From Stanieria sp. NIES-3757 (GTDB lineage: Bacteria; Cyanobacteriota; Cyanobacteriia; Cyanobacteriales; Xenococcaceae), in the NCBI GenBank assembly GCA_002355455.1, contig AP017375.1, positions 4,269,640 to 4,333,639 of the forward strand: DNA of 64,000 nt. Direction: 5' to 3'. How positions within the stretch are numbered: position 1 is the stretch's first letter; the number at the start of each line of letters is the position of its first letter. This document shows positions 43,064 to 51,912 of this stretch, one piece after another. The translations under genes and the position numbers were made by a program. The notes below the pieces were generated by a model. The model had not been told where the DNA came from. It worked only from the letters and a program-made list of their open reading frames with translations, and did no database searches.

Positions 43064-45010
43064 CTAGTTCGGAACTTTCCCCCAAATTAACTCGCCATTG
43101 TTATATAAACCAATTTGAGTTGCTTTCACTGTTCGACCAAAATTATACTTTAATCCTTTAATTGACCAATCATTATTATCATTCCATCGATTATTACTGG
43201 TAATACGAAAGCTGAGAGATTTTTTATAGCGATCGCTACCACCAGGGTAAATTGCTTTTCCTTGACAATTAATTTCTACATAATAAAGTTGGCCTGATAC
43301 CCGAACAGGTTGATTGGGAAAATTAGAACATTCACCTTCAGTCTCAACCACAGAGATATCTTGAATATCGTAAGAATCAAGAGTAAAAAAGAAACGAATT
43401 GCAGGGTTATCTAAGACTTGGGCAGGAGAAGCCGACTTATTCACTATATCTGCTTGAATTTCCAGAAAATTTGCCCCACTTTGTTTAATTTTTGCTTCTA
43501 CATAAATTGATTCTTCTGAATCAGTGGCAATTGGTATTTCTGCTAAGGGTTCACCACCAAATTCCCAATACATTCTCGCCAATGCTCCTGCTATGCCCCA
43601 ATTGTAGCCAATCCCGACTTCATTATTTTCCCAGTTATTGCGATCGTCTTGCCATTGGTCATTTTCATCAGGTCCTCCGACTAAAGCACCAACAAGTAAA
43701 TTACGATTTTCGCTCGGATTATTACTATCATTTAACCAACTGCCGTGAGAAGTACGATGATGGGGATTTTTGGGATAATTTCTGCCAAAACCAATAATAT
43801 AACTACGATTACTAGGATTATTACCTAAAATATAATTTACCTGACTCACCCCAAAATCAAAATAACGGTTAGCTTTTTCCCGTTCTCCTTGATGACGCAA
43901 CCAATCACTGTAGATAAAACCAATAAAAGCAGTATTTGCTGCATAGTTCAAAGAACCCCATTGATTTAAAAAAGCTAAACCTCCTGGAGTGTAAGTGATT
44001 TTTTCACCCTGATACCCAATTGTCCAATAATCCAACCAAGCTTCGACACGCTGACGGTATTCTAAGTCTCCAGTTTCTTGAGCCAGTAAAATATATGCAC
44101 CATAAGATTTATCATCAGTAATATGGGTATAGTTATAGGGTTTGGACATGGATTGATATTCCGCGATCGCTTCGCTTAAATACTCTCCGTTATAACCCCA
44201 ATTTTGTGCGCTTTTAGCTTTATGTAACCAGATTGCTCCCCAGACTATTTCATCTTGATAACCACTAAAAGATTTATAAAATGGCACTGCTGCGGTGATG
44301 CAATCAGAATATTTACCTCGATATTGATCGGCAAAATCATACAATCTTTCTGCTTTCTGTACTAACAAATCTGCATAGGCAGTATCTCCATTTTTACGGA
44401 AGAAAATTGAAGCTGCTGATAAAGCTGCCGATGTCTCTCCTGCTAATTCTGAACCAGGACAACTTGTATCAATTTTAGATGCAGGTCTTGCCATCTGATA
44501 ACTAACTGCTTCTGCCGGCCCCCACCATTGATGATCTTGATTACCATCGCCAACTTGTCCATACAAAACATATTGTCCAGGTTGGTCATTAACAAAAGCT
44601 TTTAAAAAATAATCAGTTACCCATTTGAGGTTGCGAGAGAGATAAATTAATTGACCTGATTTTTGATAAGCATCATAATACTCAATGCCACCCCAAGCTA
44701 AATTAGTAGCACTAGCAGCCATAGGGAAGCCAAACTTGACATGATCCCCTGCATCAAACCAACCTCCAGTCAAATCGACACCTACATCTGCACCATCAGT
44801 TAAGGTTGCATCACCACGCCAAGGAACCCGATTCCATGCTGGTAGTTTACCTGCTTGTTGTGCTTCAAAAAAAAGAATCGTTTTTTGTAAAGCCTCACCA
44901 TAGTTATATTTGCTTTGAGTGCCTAAACAGGGAAACACTAATAAAAATGCCAGGGTAATCGGTGCGATCGCAATCCAACTTCCCAGTTTAAATATTTTTT
45001 TTATTAACAT
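43064..45010 (-). CDS. Secreted GH9 endoglucanase with CBM3 module
   Basis: A 648-residue exported glycoside hydrolase. After a signal peptide (about 1-30) comes a full GH9 domain (about 33-480): GGWFDAGDHVKF with the base Asp at 86/89, the substrate His in NPHHRTSHGSW, and the acid Glu in ENNEVGIGYNWG. Residues about 500-648 form a family 3 carbohydrate-binding module with NDWSIKGL and LYNNGELIWG. GH9 enzymes cut beta-1,4-glucans. It is the last gene on the strand of an exopolysaccharide locus, 64 bases after the SGNH-like gene, suggesting a trimming or release role for the made polymer rather than feeding on plant matter (inference). Confidence 0.93.
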   Translation of the reverse strand: MLIKKIFKLGSWIAIAPITLAFLLVFPCLGTQSKYNYGEALQKTILFFEAQQAGKLPAWNRVPWRGDATLTDGADVGVDLTGGWFDAGDHVKFGFPMAASATNLAWGGIEYYDAYQKSGQLIYLSRNLKWVTDYFLKAFVNDQPGQYVLYGQVGDGNQDHQWWGPAEAVSYQMARPASKIDTSCPGSELAGETSAALSAASIFFRKNGDTAYADLLVQKAERLYDFADQYRGKYSDCITAAVPFYKSFSGYQDEIVWGAIWLHKAKSAQNWGYNGEYLSEAIAEYQSMSKPYNYTHITDDKSYGAYILLAQETGDLEYRQRVEAWLDYWTIGYQGEKITYTPGGLAFLNQWGSLNYAANTAFIGFIYSDWLRHQGEREKANRYFDFGVSQVNYILGNNPSNRSYIIGFGRNYPKNPHHRTSHGSWLNDSNNPSENRNLLVGALVGGPDENDQWQDDRNNWENNEVGIGYNWGIAGALARMYWEFGGEPLAEIPIATDSEESIYVEAKIKQSGANFLEIQADIVNKSASPAQVLDNPAIRFFFTLDSYDIQDISVVETEGECSNFPNQPVRVSGQLYYVEINCQGKAIYPGGSDRYKKSLSFRITSNNRWNDNNDWSIKGLKYNFGRTVKATQIGLYNNGELIWGKVPN

Positions 45011-45074
45011 TTTTAACTAACAACTTTATTTAGTTTGATTAAAAATTTCTCTCCATTTAAGTCAAAGTTTACCT

Positions 45075-46166
45075 TTAACCATGCCAGCGTTGCATTTGAT
45101 TATTTTCTTGCAAAAACTGTTTAATTGCATCTAAATAAATTTGACGATATTCTGCATAAGTATATTGGTCGACTCGAATCCCAAAACTGTTTGATTTACC
45201 TTCCATAATTTTAGCCATTTCATCATTAATTTTGACCGAATAATGACTACCATCAAAGCTATTTTTGACATTTTTAGTAACTGCCGAAGGAATCGAAAAA
45301 TCATACATCACACCGTACTCTTGTGCCAGTTGATAAAACACTGGTAATTCACATTCCTTAGTTAATTTGCGACCATAGGTATCGTTAACAATACTCCAAG
45401 CAGAACGAGGAGGAACAAAACCAATAAACTCAGCATTAGGAAAAAAGGTTTTTAAATCAGCAAATAAATCGACAATTTTAAAATCACATTGTTGTGGTTC
45501 TTGAGGCTTATAAAAACCTGGTTGTTCGGCAGGATAGTTTGCAAAATCAGCAGCTTCAAAATTGTGGTCATAATAATTACCAGGATCGGGACTAATGCCT
45601 AATAAAGTCATGATCGAAAAAGTTAAGACATCAACCGATAAATAGGCATGAAGAGGTGATTGAGTTTGCAAACTTTTGAGATCGAAGGGTTCAATTGGTT
45701 GTCTTTCTTTGACAACAAAATTAAGTCCATCAACACCAATATATACTTTTCGCGGTTTAAATCCGTGTTCTTGCAAAGAACGAGCATATTGAATGAATTC
45801 TTCAATTTCTCCTCCTTTAATCGAATAATTATAACAACGATCTTCGGTGAATTGAGAAGCTCTTAAGGTGATAACTCTAGAACTCCCTAAAATGAGGCAA
45901 TTATAATTATTTTGCTCTTTAGTTCTAAAAAAAAGATTAGTTTTAGAAATACGTTCGTTAAAAGCAAAGTTTTGACCAGTTAAGATATTACCGTGACTAT
46001 ACCAAAGTGGATCGACTAACCAATTAATTCCTCCTACCGTAGCTATTAATAAAGAAGTTATTGAAGTATATAAAACAAAATTAAATTTTTTAGTTTTCTT
46101 TTTGGGTAAGCCTTCCTCAATCTTTTTCGTTTTAAAAAAGTCTTTAGCAAGAGTTTTAAGATTCAT
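45075..46166 (-). CDS. Membrane-anchored SGNH-like protein, partner of MBOAT acyltransferase
   Basis: A 363-residue protein with a cytoplasmic basic N-terminus, one membrane segment at about 30-50 and an extracytoplasmic domain. The motif ILGSSR (Gly94-Ser95-Ser96) fits block I of SGNH hydrolases, and FDGSHYS (Asp305, His308) fits the DxxH of block V, so a Ser-His-Asp triad is plausible. It lies 11 bases after an AlgI-like MBOAT gene, the same arrangement as in alginate or teichoic-acid acylation systems, where such proteins transfer acyl groups to the polymer. Not a close match to AlgJ, AlgX or DltD that I can confirm. Confidence 0.68.
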   Translation of the reverse strand: MNLKTLAKDFFKTKKIEEGLPKKKTKKFNFVLYTSITSLLIATVGGINWLVDPLWYSHGNILTGQNFAFNERISKTNLFFRTKEQNNYNCLILGSSRVITLRASQFTEDRCYNYSIKGGEIEEFIQYARSLQEHGFKPRKVYIGVDGLNFVVKERQPIEPFDLKSLQTQSPLHAYLSVDVLTFSIMTLLGISPDPGNYYDHNFEAADFANYPAEQPGFYKPQEPQQCDFKIVDLFADLKTFFPNAEFIGFVPPRSAWSIVNDTYGRKLTKECELPVFYQLAQEYGVMYDFSIPSAVTKNVKNSFDGSHYSVKINDEMAKIMEGKSNSFGIRVDQYTYAEYRQIYLDAIKQFLQENNQMQRWHG

Positions 46167-46177
46167 TTTTTTTTAAT

Positions 46178-47761
46178 TTAAAACTGAAAATATAAAAATT
46201 CACTAACTCGGGTAAAACACAACAAAGAAGTTGTAGTTATTACTGCCATAATTACTGTCCAAATATTATTAGGTTGCCAGGTTAAATTTTGCCAGAATCT
46301 TTGTGACCATTTTTGATAAGGCTCAGCAGTAGAATCGTTTAAAGTTGGATGATAAATACCCATCCACTGTTGAGTATTAGGGGTAAACAACGCAATCAAT
46401 AACAGCAGAAAAACACCAAAAGTTGCATACTTTTGACTAATCCCTACATCCATGGTGAAACCCAAAAATCCTACACCCCAATTTCTCATAAAAGCTAATT
46501 GAGGTTCTAAAAAAGCGGGTAATTGTATACCATTTAGCCCAATCATTGAGCGCAAAATTGATGTGGCGGTAGCAAAACTATCTGCGCGGAAAAATACCCA
46601 AGAAACTACAACGGCAAGAAAAGTAACTAGCCAACCAATTCCTCTTAATAGCCAACCATCTTGCTTGAGATCGTGTCCCTGAGCTTTACGCAAAGAGCGA
46701 TACAAATGATTAATAACTAAATAAGTTCCGTGTAAACCACCCCAAAAAATATAAGTCCAACCTGCACCATGCCAAAATCCTCCTAATAGCATAGTAATCA
46801 TCAAGTTACCATAACGTCTGACTTTTCCTTTACGGTTTCCACCTAGAGGAATATAAAGATAATCTCGTAAAAAGTTGGATAAAGTGATGTGCCAACGTCG
46901 CCAAAAATCGACAATACTAATAGCTTTATAAGGAGAGTTAAAATTTAGGGGTATCTTAATACCAAACATATAAGCTGCCCCAATTGCCATATCAGAGTAA
47001 CCAGAAAAATCAAAATACAGTTGTAGAGTATAGGCTAAGGCTCCAATCCAAGACTCAGAAAATGTAAGATTAATACCTTTAGCAGCAGCATTAAAAGCTA
47101 AATTGGCATATTCAGCAATGCAATCGGCAAAAATTACTTTTTTGAATAATCCTGCTACAAAAATAGTCAAACCAATTGCTAAAATTTGACTATTAAACTG
47201 GTAAGTTTTTGATTTTTTGAATTGAGGTAAAATATCTTTGTGATGAACAATGGGACCAGCAATTAATTGAGGAAAAAAACTAACGAACAAAACATATTTT
47301 AAAAGACTATATTCTTTAGTTTCACCTTGATAAGCATCAACTAAATAGGCAATTTGTTGAAAAGTAAAGAAAGAAATTCCGAGTGGTAGGATAATTGTTC
47401 CTAAATTAAAATCTTTGCCAATAGCCTGATTGAAGTTATCGATAAAAAAATTGGCATATTTGAAATAACCAATTAAAGCTAAATTAAAACAAATTCCTAT
47501 TAATAAAATTATTTTTTTACCAATTTGAGTGTTGAGTTTATTACCTAGTAAATACCCCAGTTCATAATTACACAACATCGAAATGATAATTAGGGGCAAG
47601 TTTTTAGGATTCCACCATCCGTAGAAAAATAATGAAGTAATTACTAACCAAGCAAGAGGAATTTGTTGTCGAATGGCTTGTTTATTTTTACTGATTAAAT
47701 AAAATCCAATTAGTGTGATGGGTAAAAATAAAAAAACAAATTCAAAAGAATTAAAGAGCAT
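46178..47761 (-). CDS. MBOAT-family O-acyltransferase (AlgI-like)
   Basis: A 527-residue polytopic membrane protein with about ten or more hydrophobic segments. The MBOAT signature is clear: FWRRWHITLSNFLRDYLYIPLG followed by GFWHGAGWTYIFWGGLHG with the catalytic His. Such enzymes pass acetyl groups from a cytoplasmic donor across the membrane to an SGNH-type transferase that modifies polysaccharides. It sits between the Wzx flippase and the SGNH-like gene, pointing to O-acetylation of the exopolysaccharide made by this locus. A 151-base gap separates it from the flippase gene, so a separate promoter is possible. Confidence 0.93.
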   Translation of the reverse strand: MLFNSFEFVFLFLPITLIGFYLISKNKQAIRQQIPLAWLVITSLFFYGWWNPKNLPLIIISMLCNYELGYLLGNKLNTQIGKKIILLIGICFNLALIGYFKYANFFIDNFNQAIGKDFNLGTIILPLGISFFTFQQIAYLVDAYQGETKEYSLLKYVLFVSFFPQLIAGPIVHHKDILPQFKKSKTYQFNSQILAIGLTIFVAGLFKKVIFADCIAEYANLAFNAAAKGINLTFSESWIGALAYTLQLYFDFSGYSDMAIGAAYMFGIKIPLNFNSPYKAISIVDFWRRWHITLSNFLRDYLYIPLGGNRKGKVRRYGNLMITMLLGGFWHGAGWTYIFWGGLHGTYLVINHLYRSLRKAQGHDLKQDGWLLRGIGWLVTFLAVVVSWVFFRADSFATATSILRSMIGLNGIQLPAFLEPQLAFMRNWGVGFLGFTMDVGISQKYATFGVFLLLLIALFTPNTQQWMGIYHPTLNDSTAEPYQKWSQRFWQNLTWQPNNIWTVIMAVITTTSLLCFTRVSEFLYFQF

Positions 47762-47912
47762 AGTTTATCATTTAAAACTTTTTAATAAGATTTTTTAATT
47801 AATGTTATTATGCTGTCAGAGATTATTTGTCAGTATAAATTGCTAATCATTCAGTTTTTGTAAAGATCTTGTAAAGAAGTTGAATACGTTGTCAAGCTAT
47901 CAGTGACACACT

Positions 47913-49202
47913 TTAAGAAGACTTCGCCATTTTGACTTCTTGACGATATAAAAATATAACAATAATCCAAAGCCCAATCATTCTAAAAGAATCTGAACAT
48001 AAAGTTGCCCAAGCTGCTCCTTTCCATGAAAACTGAGGAATTAAAATGAAATTTAAACTCAAATTTAATAAAGCAGCAATTACCTGAACTATACTTCTAC
48101 TTTTTTGAAAACCTGCTCCTGTCAAAGTATCGGCAGCTAACATTTGAAAAGCAGCTAAACCGGGAATAGGAGCTAACCAACGTAAAGCTGCGATCGCATC
48201 AGCATATTCATCTCCTAAAATAATAGGTAAAACTGGAGCAAATACTAAATAACCTACTACTGAAAGTAGTGCATACATTGATAAAAAAGGAAACAGTTTT
48301 TTGGCAAAACCTAAACTACTTCTGATTCCTGAAGAACCATGTTGAAAAAATTTAGTATAGGAAGCAGAAAATAAAGCAATTAAAGGAACGTACCCCACAT
48401 CGATAAAACGATAAGCGGAACCGTAAATACCGGTAGCAGTTAGACTGGACATACTTCCTAGCATTGTTTTGTCCAAACTAGAATTAATATTATTAGCAGA
48501 AGCACTAATTGAAAAATAAATTCCTGGTTTAATTTCTGATTTTAATTTTGATAAATTAAACTGAGCTGAACCAACTAAATGGTTGACTGATAAAATTGCG
48601 ACCAAACCAATAACGGCTGAACTAATTAAATATAGACAAGCCCAAGTGGTAGTATTAGGATTAGGGAAAAAAACAGCTAAACTTAGAGCTGCTAAAAGTT
48701 TACCACAAGTATTCAAAATTCCTAATTGGGCCGATTTTTTGACTAAATTTGCGGCAATAAGAGCTTTAAAGCTAACATCTAATAATCCTAAACAAAACAA
48801 ATCAGCCAGCAAAATAATTAAAATTGTTAGCCAGGAAATATTCTGAGCAAAAATAATTGGAGATAATAGTAAAAGGACAACAGTAAGAAAACTACTATTG
48901 ATTAATAAAATCAGTAAAGTATTTCCCCAATAAACAGAAAAAGTTGCGCGATTAATCGCTACATACTGAACTAAAATATGTTCGCTTCCTAAAGCAGCAA
49001 AAGGAAAAATAATTGAAGCTAAAGCAGTAACGGCAATAAAAGAACCATAATTCTTTGCTCCTAAAAAACGAGCTACTATTACAAAATAAAGGGCTTGCAT
49101 TACAACATTAAATAATTTAGCCAGCAAAACCCAAAGTGTATCTCTAAACAAATTAGCTTTAAATAGTTTGCTAATCTGAGATTTTTCTATTTTAAACCGC
49201 AT
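47913..49202 (-). CDS. Wzx-like oligosaccharide flippase
   Basis: A 429-residue integral membrane protein of the MOP/polysaccharide-transporter superfamily, with about 12 hydrophobic segments. The start segment WVLLAKLFNVVMQALYFVIVARFLGAKNYG is typical of the family. It would flip lipid-linked repeat units from the cytoplasmic to the periplasmic face for polymerisation. Neighbours (Wzy-like polymerase upstream, MBOAT downstream, Wzc further upstream) confirm the role. The ATG at 49202 is 101 bases from the preceding gene. Confidence 0.9.
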   Translation of the reverse strand: MRFKIEKSQISKLFKANLFRDTLWVLLAKLFNVVMQALYFVIVARFLGAKNYGSFIAVTALASIIFPFAALGSEHILVQYVAINRATFSVYWGNTLLILLINSSFLTVVLLLLSPIIFAQNISWLTILIILLADLFCLGLLDVSFKALIAANLVKKSAQLGILNTCGKLLAALSLAVFFPNPNTTTWACLYLISSAVIGLVAILSVNHLVGSAQFNLSKLKSEIKPGIYFSISASANNINSSLDKTMLGSMSSLTATGIYGSAYRFIDVGYVPLIALFSASYTKFFQHGSSGIRSSLGFAKKLFPFLSMYALLSVVGYLVFAPVLPIILGDEYADAIAALRWLAPIPGLAAFQMLAADTLTGAGFQKSRSIVQVIAALLNLSLNFILIPQFSWKGAAWATLCSDSFRMIGLWIIVIFLYRQEVKMAKSS

Positions 49203-49303
49203 TAGATGTTTTGAAATTTAGTGTTGAAACTAACATTTATAATATCGTTAAATATCGGTTAGCTTTGATTAATCAATTAACTTTCTCTTCAGAGAATTTT
49301 GTT

Positions 49304-50572
49304 TTATCTTTCAAGAGAATAGTTTTTTTCTTGAGCAATTGCCAGAGAAAAATTAAGTGCTGTATAGATTGCCCAAAACATATTATCCATTGTGACGATT
49401 GTACCTTCAGAAATATTTGATAACAAAATATAGGTTAAAAATAGCAACGGCCAAAGTCCTTCTGAAGTTTTAGTATTACGTAACAAAGCCAAAGATTTAA
49501 CTGCTGTATTGAAAAAACTGAGTAAAAAAGTAAAAACTCCAATCAAGCCCAAACCTAACCATAAATCTAAAAATCCATTATGAGCATAAGCAACCTGAGT
49601 TCTTACGGATAGTTCTACAAAAGCAGAGGGACCCTCTAAACCATGCCAAAACGCAGCTAAACCATAACCAAGCCAAAAACGCTTGTTGATCATTTCTATA
49701 ACTGCTGACCAAATCATGGTTCTACCAGAAAATGTCGCATCTTTACCAACAGCAACCAACAATAAATCTGATTCTCCATAATAGATAAATAAAAGAGTAC
49801 CAGCAATTCCAATAATTAATCCCAATAAAATTGCTGAAATCATATATTCATATCGCCAACGGAAAATTCGATAAAGAGCGCATAAAGACAACATGACTAA
49901 CAAATTGCCTAAAGATGTAGTTGAGCGAGAAAGAACAACTAGAGCAACGGTGACAACTAACAATAACCAAAACAGCCAATTTAAACGTTTACCACTACTA
50001 GCACGAAGCAAAAAGATTACTGCTGCTGGTACCATCACTAGACCAAATTGGTTTTTGTGAGTATAAATACCTCGTACTGCTCCTTCATGGAGTGCTGCCA
50101 TAATCCCATAATGAGGTATGGCGACAACAAAAAACACACTAAGGACAACACTTAAGACAAAAGTTGCACAAAGAATTTGGAATAGTTGTTGAAAGGTGTA
50201 GCGGGTTGCTAAGTAAAGACCAAAAGCAGTTGTACCAAGTGCATAGATGCTAAATCGGAAAGTCTCGCTGGGAGCAACTGACCAAAAAGTAGATAAACTA
50301 ATTACTAAAATAAAGGGCCAAATCAATTTATCTTTGGTTACAATAGCAGCGACTTTTTTCCAACGTAAAAATAGTAATAGAAAAGAAATTAAATAAATTA
50401 AAATTGAAATTTTAGCATTAATTGAATAATCATAATTACTCACATTTGAGCCGTCGCCTTCACTCGCTCCTCTAATAAGTAACAAGGGAATTAAACCTTG
50501 AGATAAATGAAACAAAGATAAGACAGAAAAAAGATATTCAAAAGAAGTTAGTGAAAAATATTTTTTAAGCAT
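49304..50572 (-). CDS. O-antigen polymerase/ligase-like protein (Wzy/WaaL type)
   Basis: A 422-residue polytopic protein with 10-12 membrane segments and a larger periplasmic loop containing GIYTHKNQFG (family-typical) and later YGLAAFWHGLEG. The ligase and Wzy families cannot be told apart by motif. Given the Wzx and Wzc neighbours, chain polymerisation is the more likely role. It is the first gene after a 328-base gap, so it may start a second transcription unit of the locus. Confidence 0.87.
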   Translation of the reverse strand: MLKKYFSLTSFEYLFSVLSLFHLSQGLIPLLLIRGASEGDGSNVSNYDYSINAKISILIYLISFLLLFLRWKKVAAIVTKDKLIWPFILVISLSTFWSVAPSETFRFSIYALGTTAFGLYLATRYTFQQLFQILCATFVLSVVLSVFFVVAIPHYGIMAALHEGAVRGIYTHKNQFGLVMVPAAVIFLLRASSGKRLNWLFWLLLVVTVALVVLSRSTTSLGNLLVMLSLCALYRIFRWRYEYMISAILLGLIIGIAGTLLFIYYGESDLLLVAVGKDATFSGRTMIWSAVIEMINKRFWLGYGLAAFWHGLEGPSAFVELSVRTQVAYAHNGFLDLWLGLGLIGVFTFLLSFFNTAVKSLALLRNTKTSEGLWPLLFLTYILLSNISEGTIVTMDNMFWAIYTALNFSLAIAQEKNYSLER

Positions 50573-50900
50573 TAATCTGCTATTAGTTAATTTTTAAATT
50601 ATTCTTTTATATTGATTTCAATTTGCCGATTTGATTAATTAGTATTAATAAGCTGTTTTGCATTTAAGCTGGATATCATTTAATAAAACAAACAAACCGT
50701 AAAACTTTCTTTCCGTCTTCAAGTCATTAATTCTCCCTGTCATTCTTAACTAGTAAATTAAAAAATTAATAGCTTACATCTAATCCAATTTAGTAGATTA
50801 TTTTTTTGAGATTGGAAACTTGAGTTAGTTCAAAAATATTATTAATTATTTTTGGTAATAATACCCTAGAAGAGATTAAACAAACAAGTTACTAGTCTGT
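50573..50900. promoter_or_regulatory. Gap inside the exopolysaccharide locus
   Basis: 328 AT-rich bases between the GT2 gene and the polymerase gene, all on the minus strand. No gene or clear terminator seen. It probably holds a promoter for the polymerase-flippase part, inferred only from its length. Confidence 0.4.
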
Positions 50901-51899
50901 TTAAGCTTGAAACATATTCTTTTGATAGCTTATTTTACTACTAGAAGAGAACGTTTGAATACGACGCTCAAGAATTTTAGGTAGTTGAGCAGTAAAATGT
51001 TTTAGAAAAATAGGATAAGCGAAGATTGCCATGAATCCAGCTAAAAATTGTTTTTGTTTAAAAGGTTCAACTACAGAATAATAATTTCGCCATTTTTTGG
51101 TTTCAGTCATTTTTTCTAGAAGAGCAGCTAATAGTTGAGGATTTTCTTTTAAATAATCTTTGTGCTGAAGAAAATTAGCAATAGCTCGGCATTCATCTTC
51201 TAAACGTTTAATTTTATTACTAGCAACTAAAGAACCTGGTCGAGAACGATAATAATAATAAGCTTCAGGAATAAGAAAAAACTTGGCTCCATGTAAAAAA
51301 CAATCCATATCTAGCCAAAAGTCTTGAGTGACTTTAATGCTTTCATCATATTTAATTTGGTGTTGAACTAAAAATTTTCGTTTAAATAAAGGTTTGGTAA
51401 AACCAAGACGTAAGCCGACTTTTCCTTCAATATCTGACCTAACAAAATCGGTTGCAGAAATTTGCCTAACCGAGCCAATAATTTTTCCACTACCACCAAT
51501 TAAAGTTCCCCAAGGAGAAACATGACCATCTTCAATCAAATAAAGATTATCAGCAATTAAATCGGCTTGATTTGTTTTGGCCAAGTGAATTAATTTTTCT
51601 AGTCTTTCAGATGCATACCAATCATCAGAATCAAGCACTGCTACCCATTTTCCTGTAGCTGCGCTCAAAGCACGATTACGCGCACCCCCTGCACCCAGAT
51701 TTTTTTCGTTAACTAATAGCTTGAGGCGAGAGTCACGAAAACTTTGGACTATTTCAACAGTGTTATCGGTCGACGCATCATCAACAACAATAACTTCAAT
51801 ATTGCACAAGGTTTGATTGAGAGCCGAATCAATTGCATGAGCAATATAATCGGCGGTATTGTGGGCCGGAATGATAACAGATACTTCTGGTTGATCCAT
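50901..51899 (-). CDS. Family 2 glycosyltransferase
   Basis: A 332-residue inverting glycosyltransferase of the GT-A fold. The N-terminus VSVIIPAHNTADYI, the stretch VIVVDDASTDNT and the metal-binding DSDDWY are all present. A basic patch and hydrophobic segment near the C-terminus may attach it to the membrane. Start at ATG 51899, with AGGAG ten bases upstream overlapping the stop codon of the preceding gene (TAGGAG), which suggests coupling. It probably adds a sugar to the lipid-linked repeat unit. The donor sugar is unknown. Only one glycosyltransferase is in the locus, and no initiating sugar-phosphate transferase is seen. Confidence 0.92.
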   Translation of the reverse strand: MDQPEVSVIIPAHNTADYIAHAIDSALNQTLCNIEVIVVDDASTDNTVEIVQSFRDSRLKLLVNEKNLGAGGARNRALSAATGKWVAVLDSDDWYASERLEKLIHLAKTNQADLIADNLYLIEDGHVSPWGTLIGGSGKIIGSVRQISATDFVRSDIEGKVGLRLGFTKPLFKRKFLVQHQIKYDESIKVTQDFWLDMDCFLHGAKFFLIPEAYYYYRSRPGSLVASNKIKRLEDECRAIANFLQHKDYLKENPQLLAALLEKMTETKKWRNYYSVVEPFKQKQFLAGFMAIFAYPIFLKHFTAQLPKILERRIQTFSSSSKISYQKNMFQA

Positions 51900-51912
51900 C
51901 AATGAATGTCTC

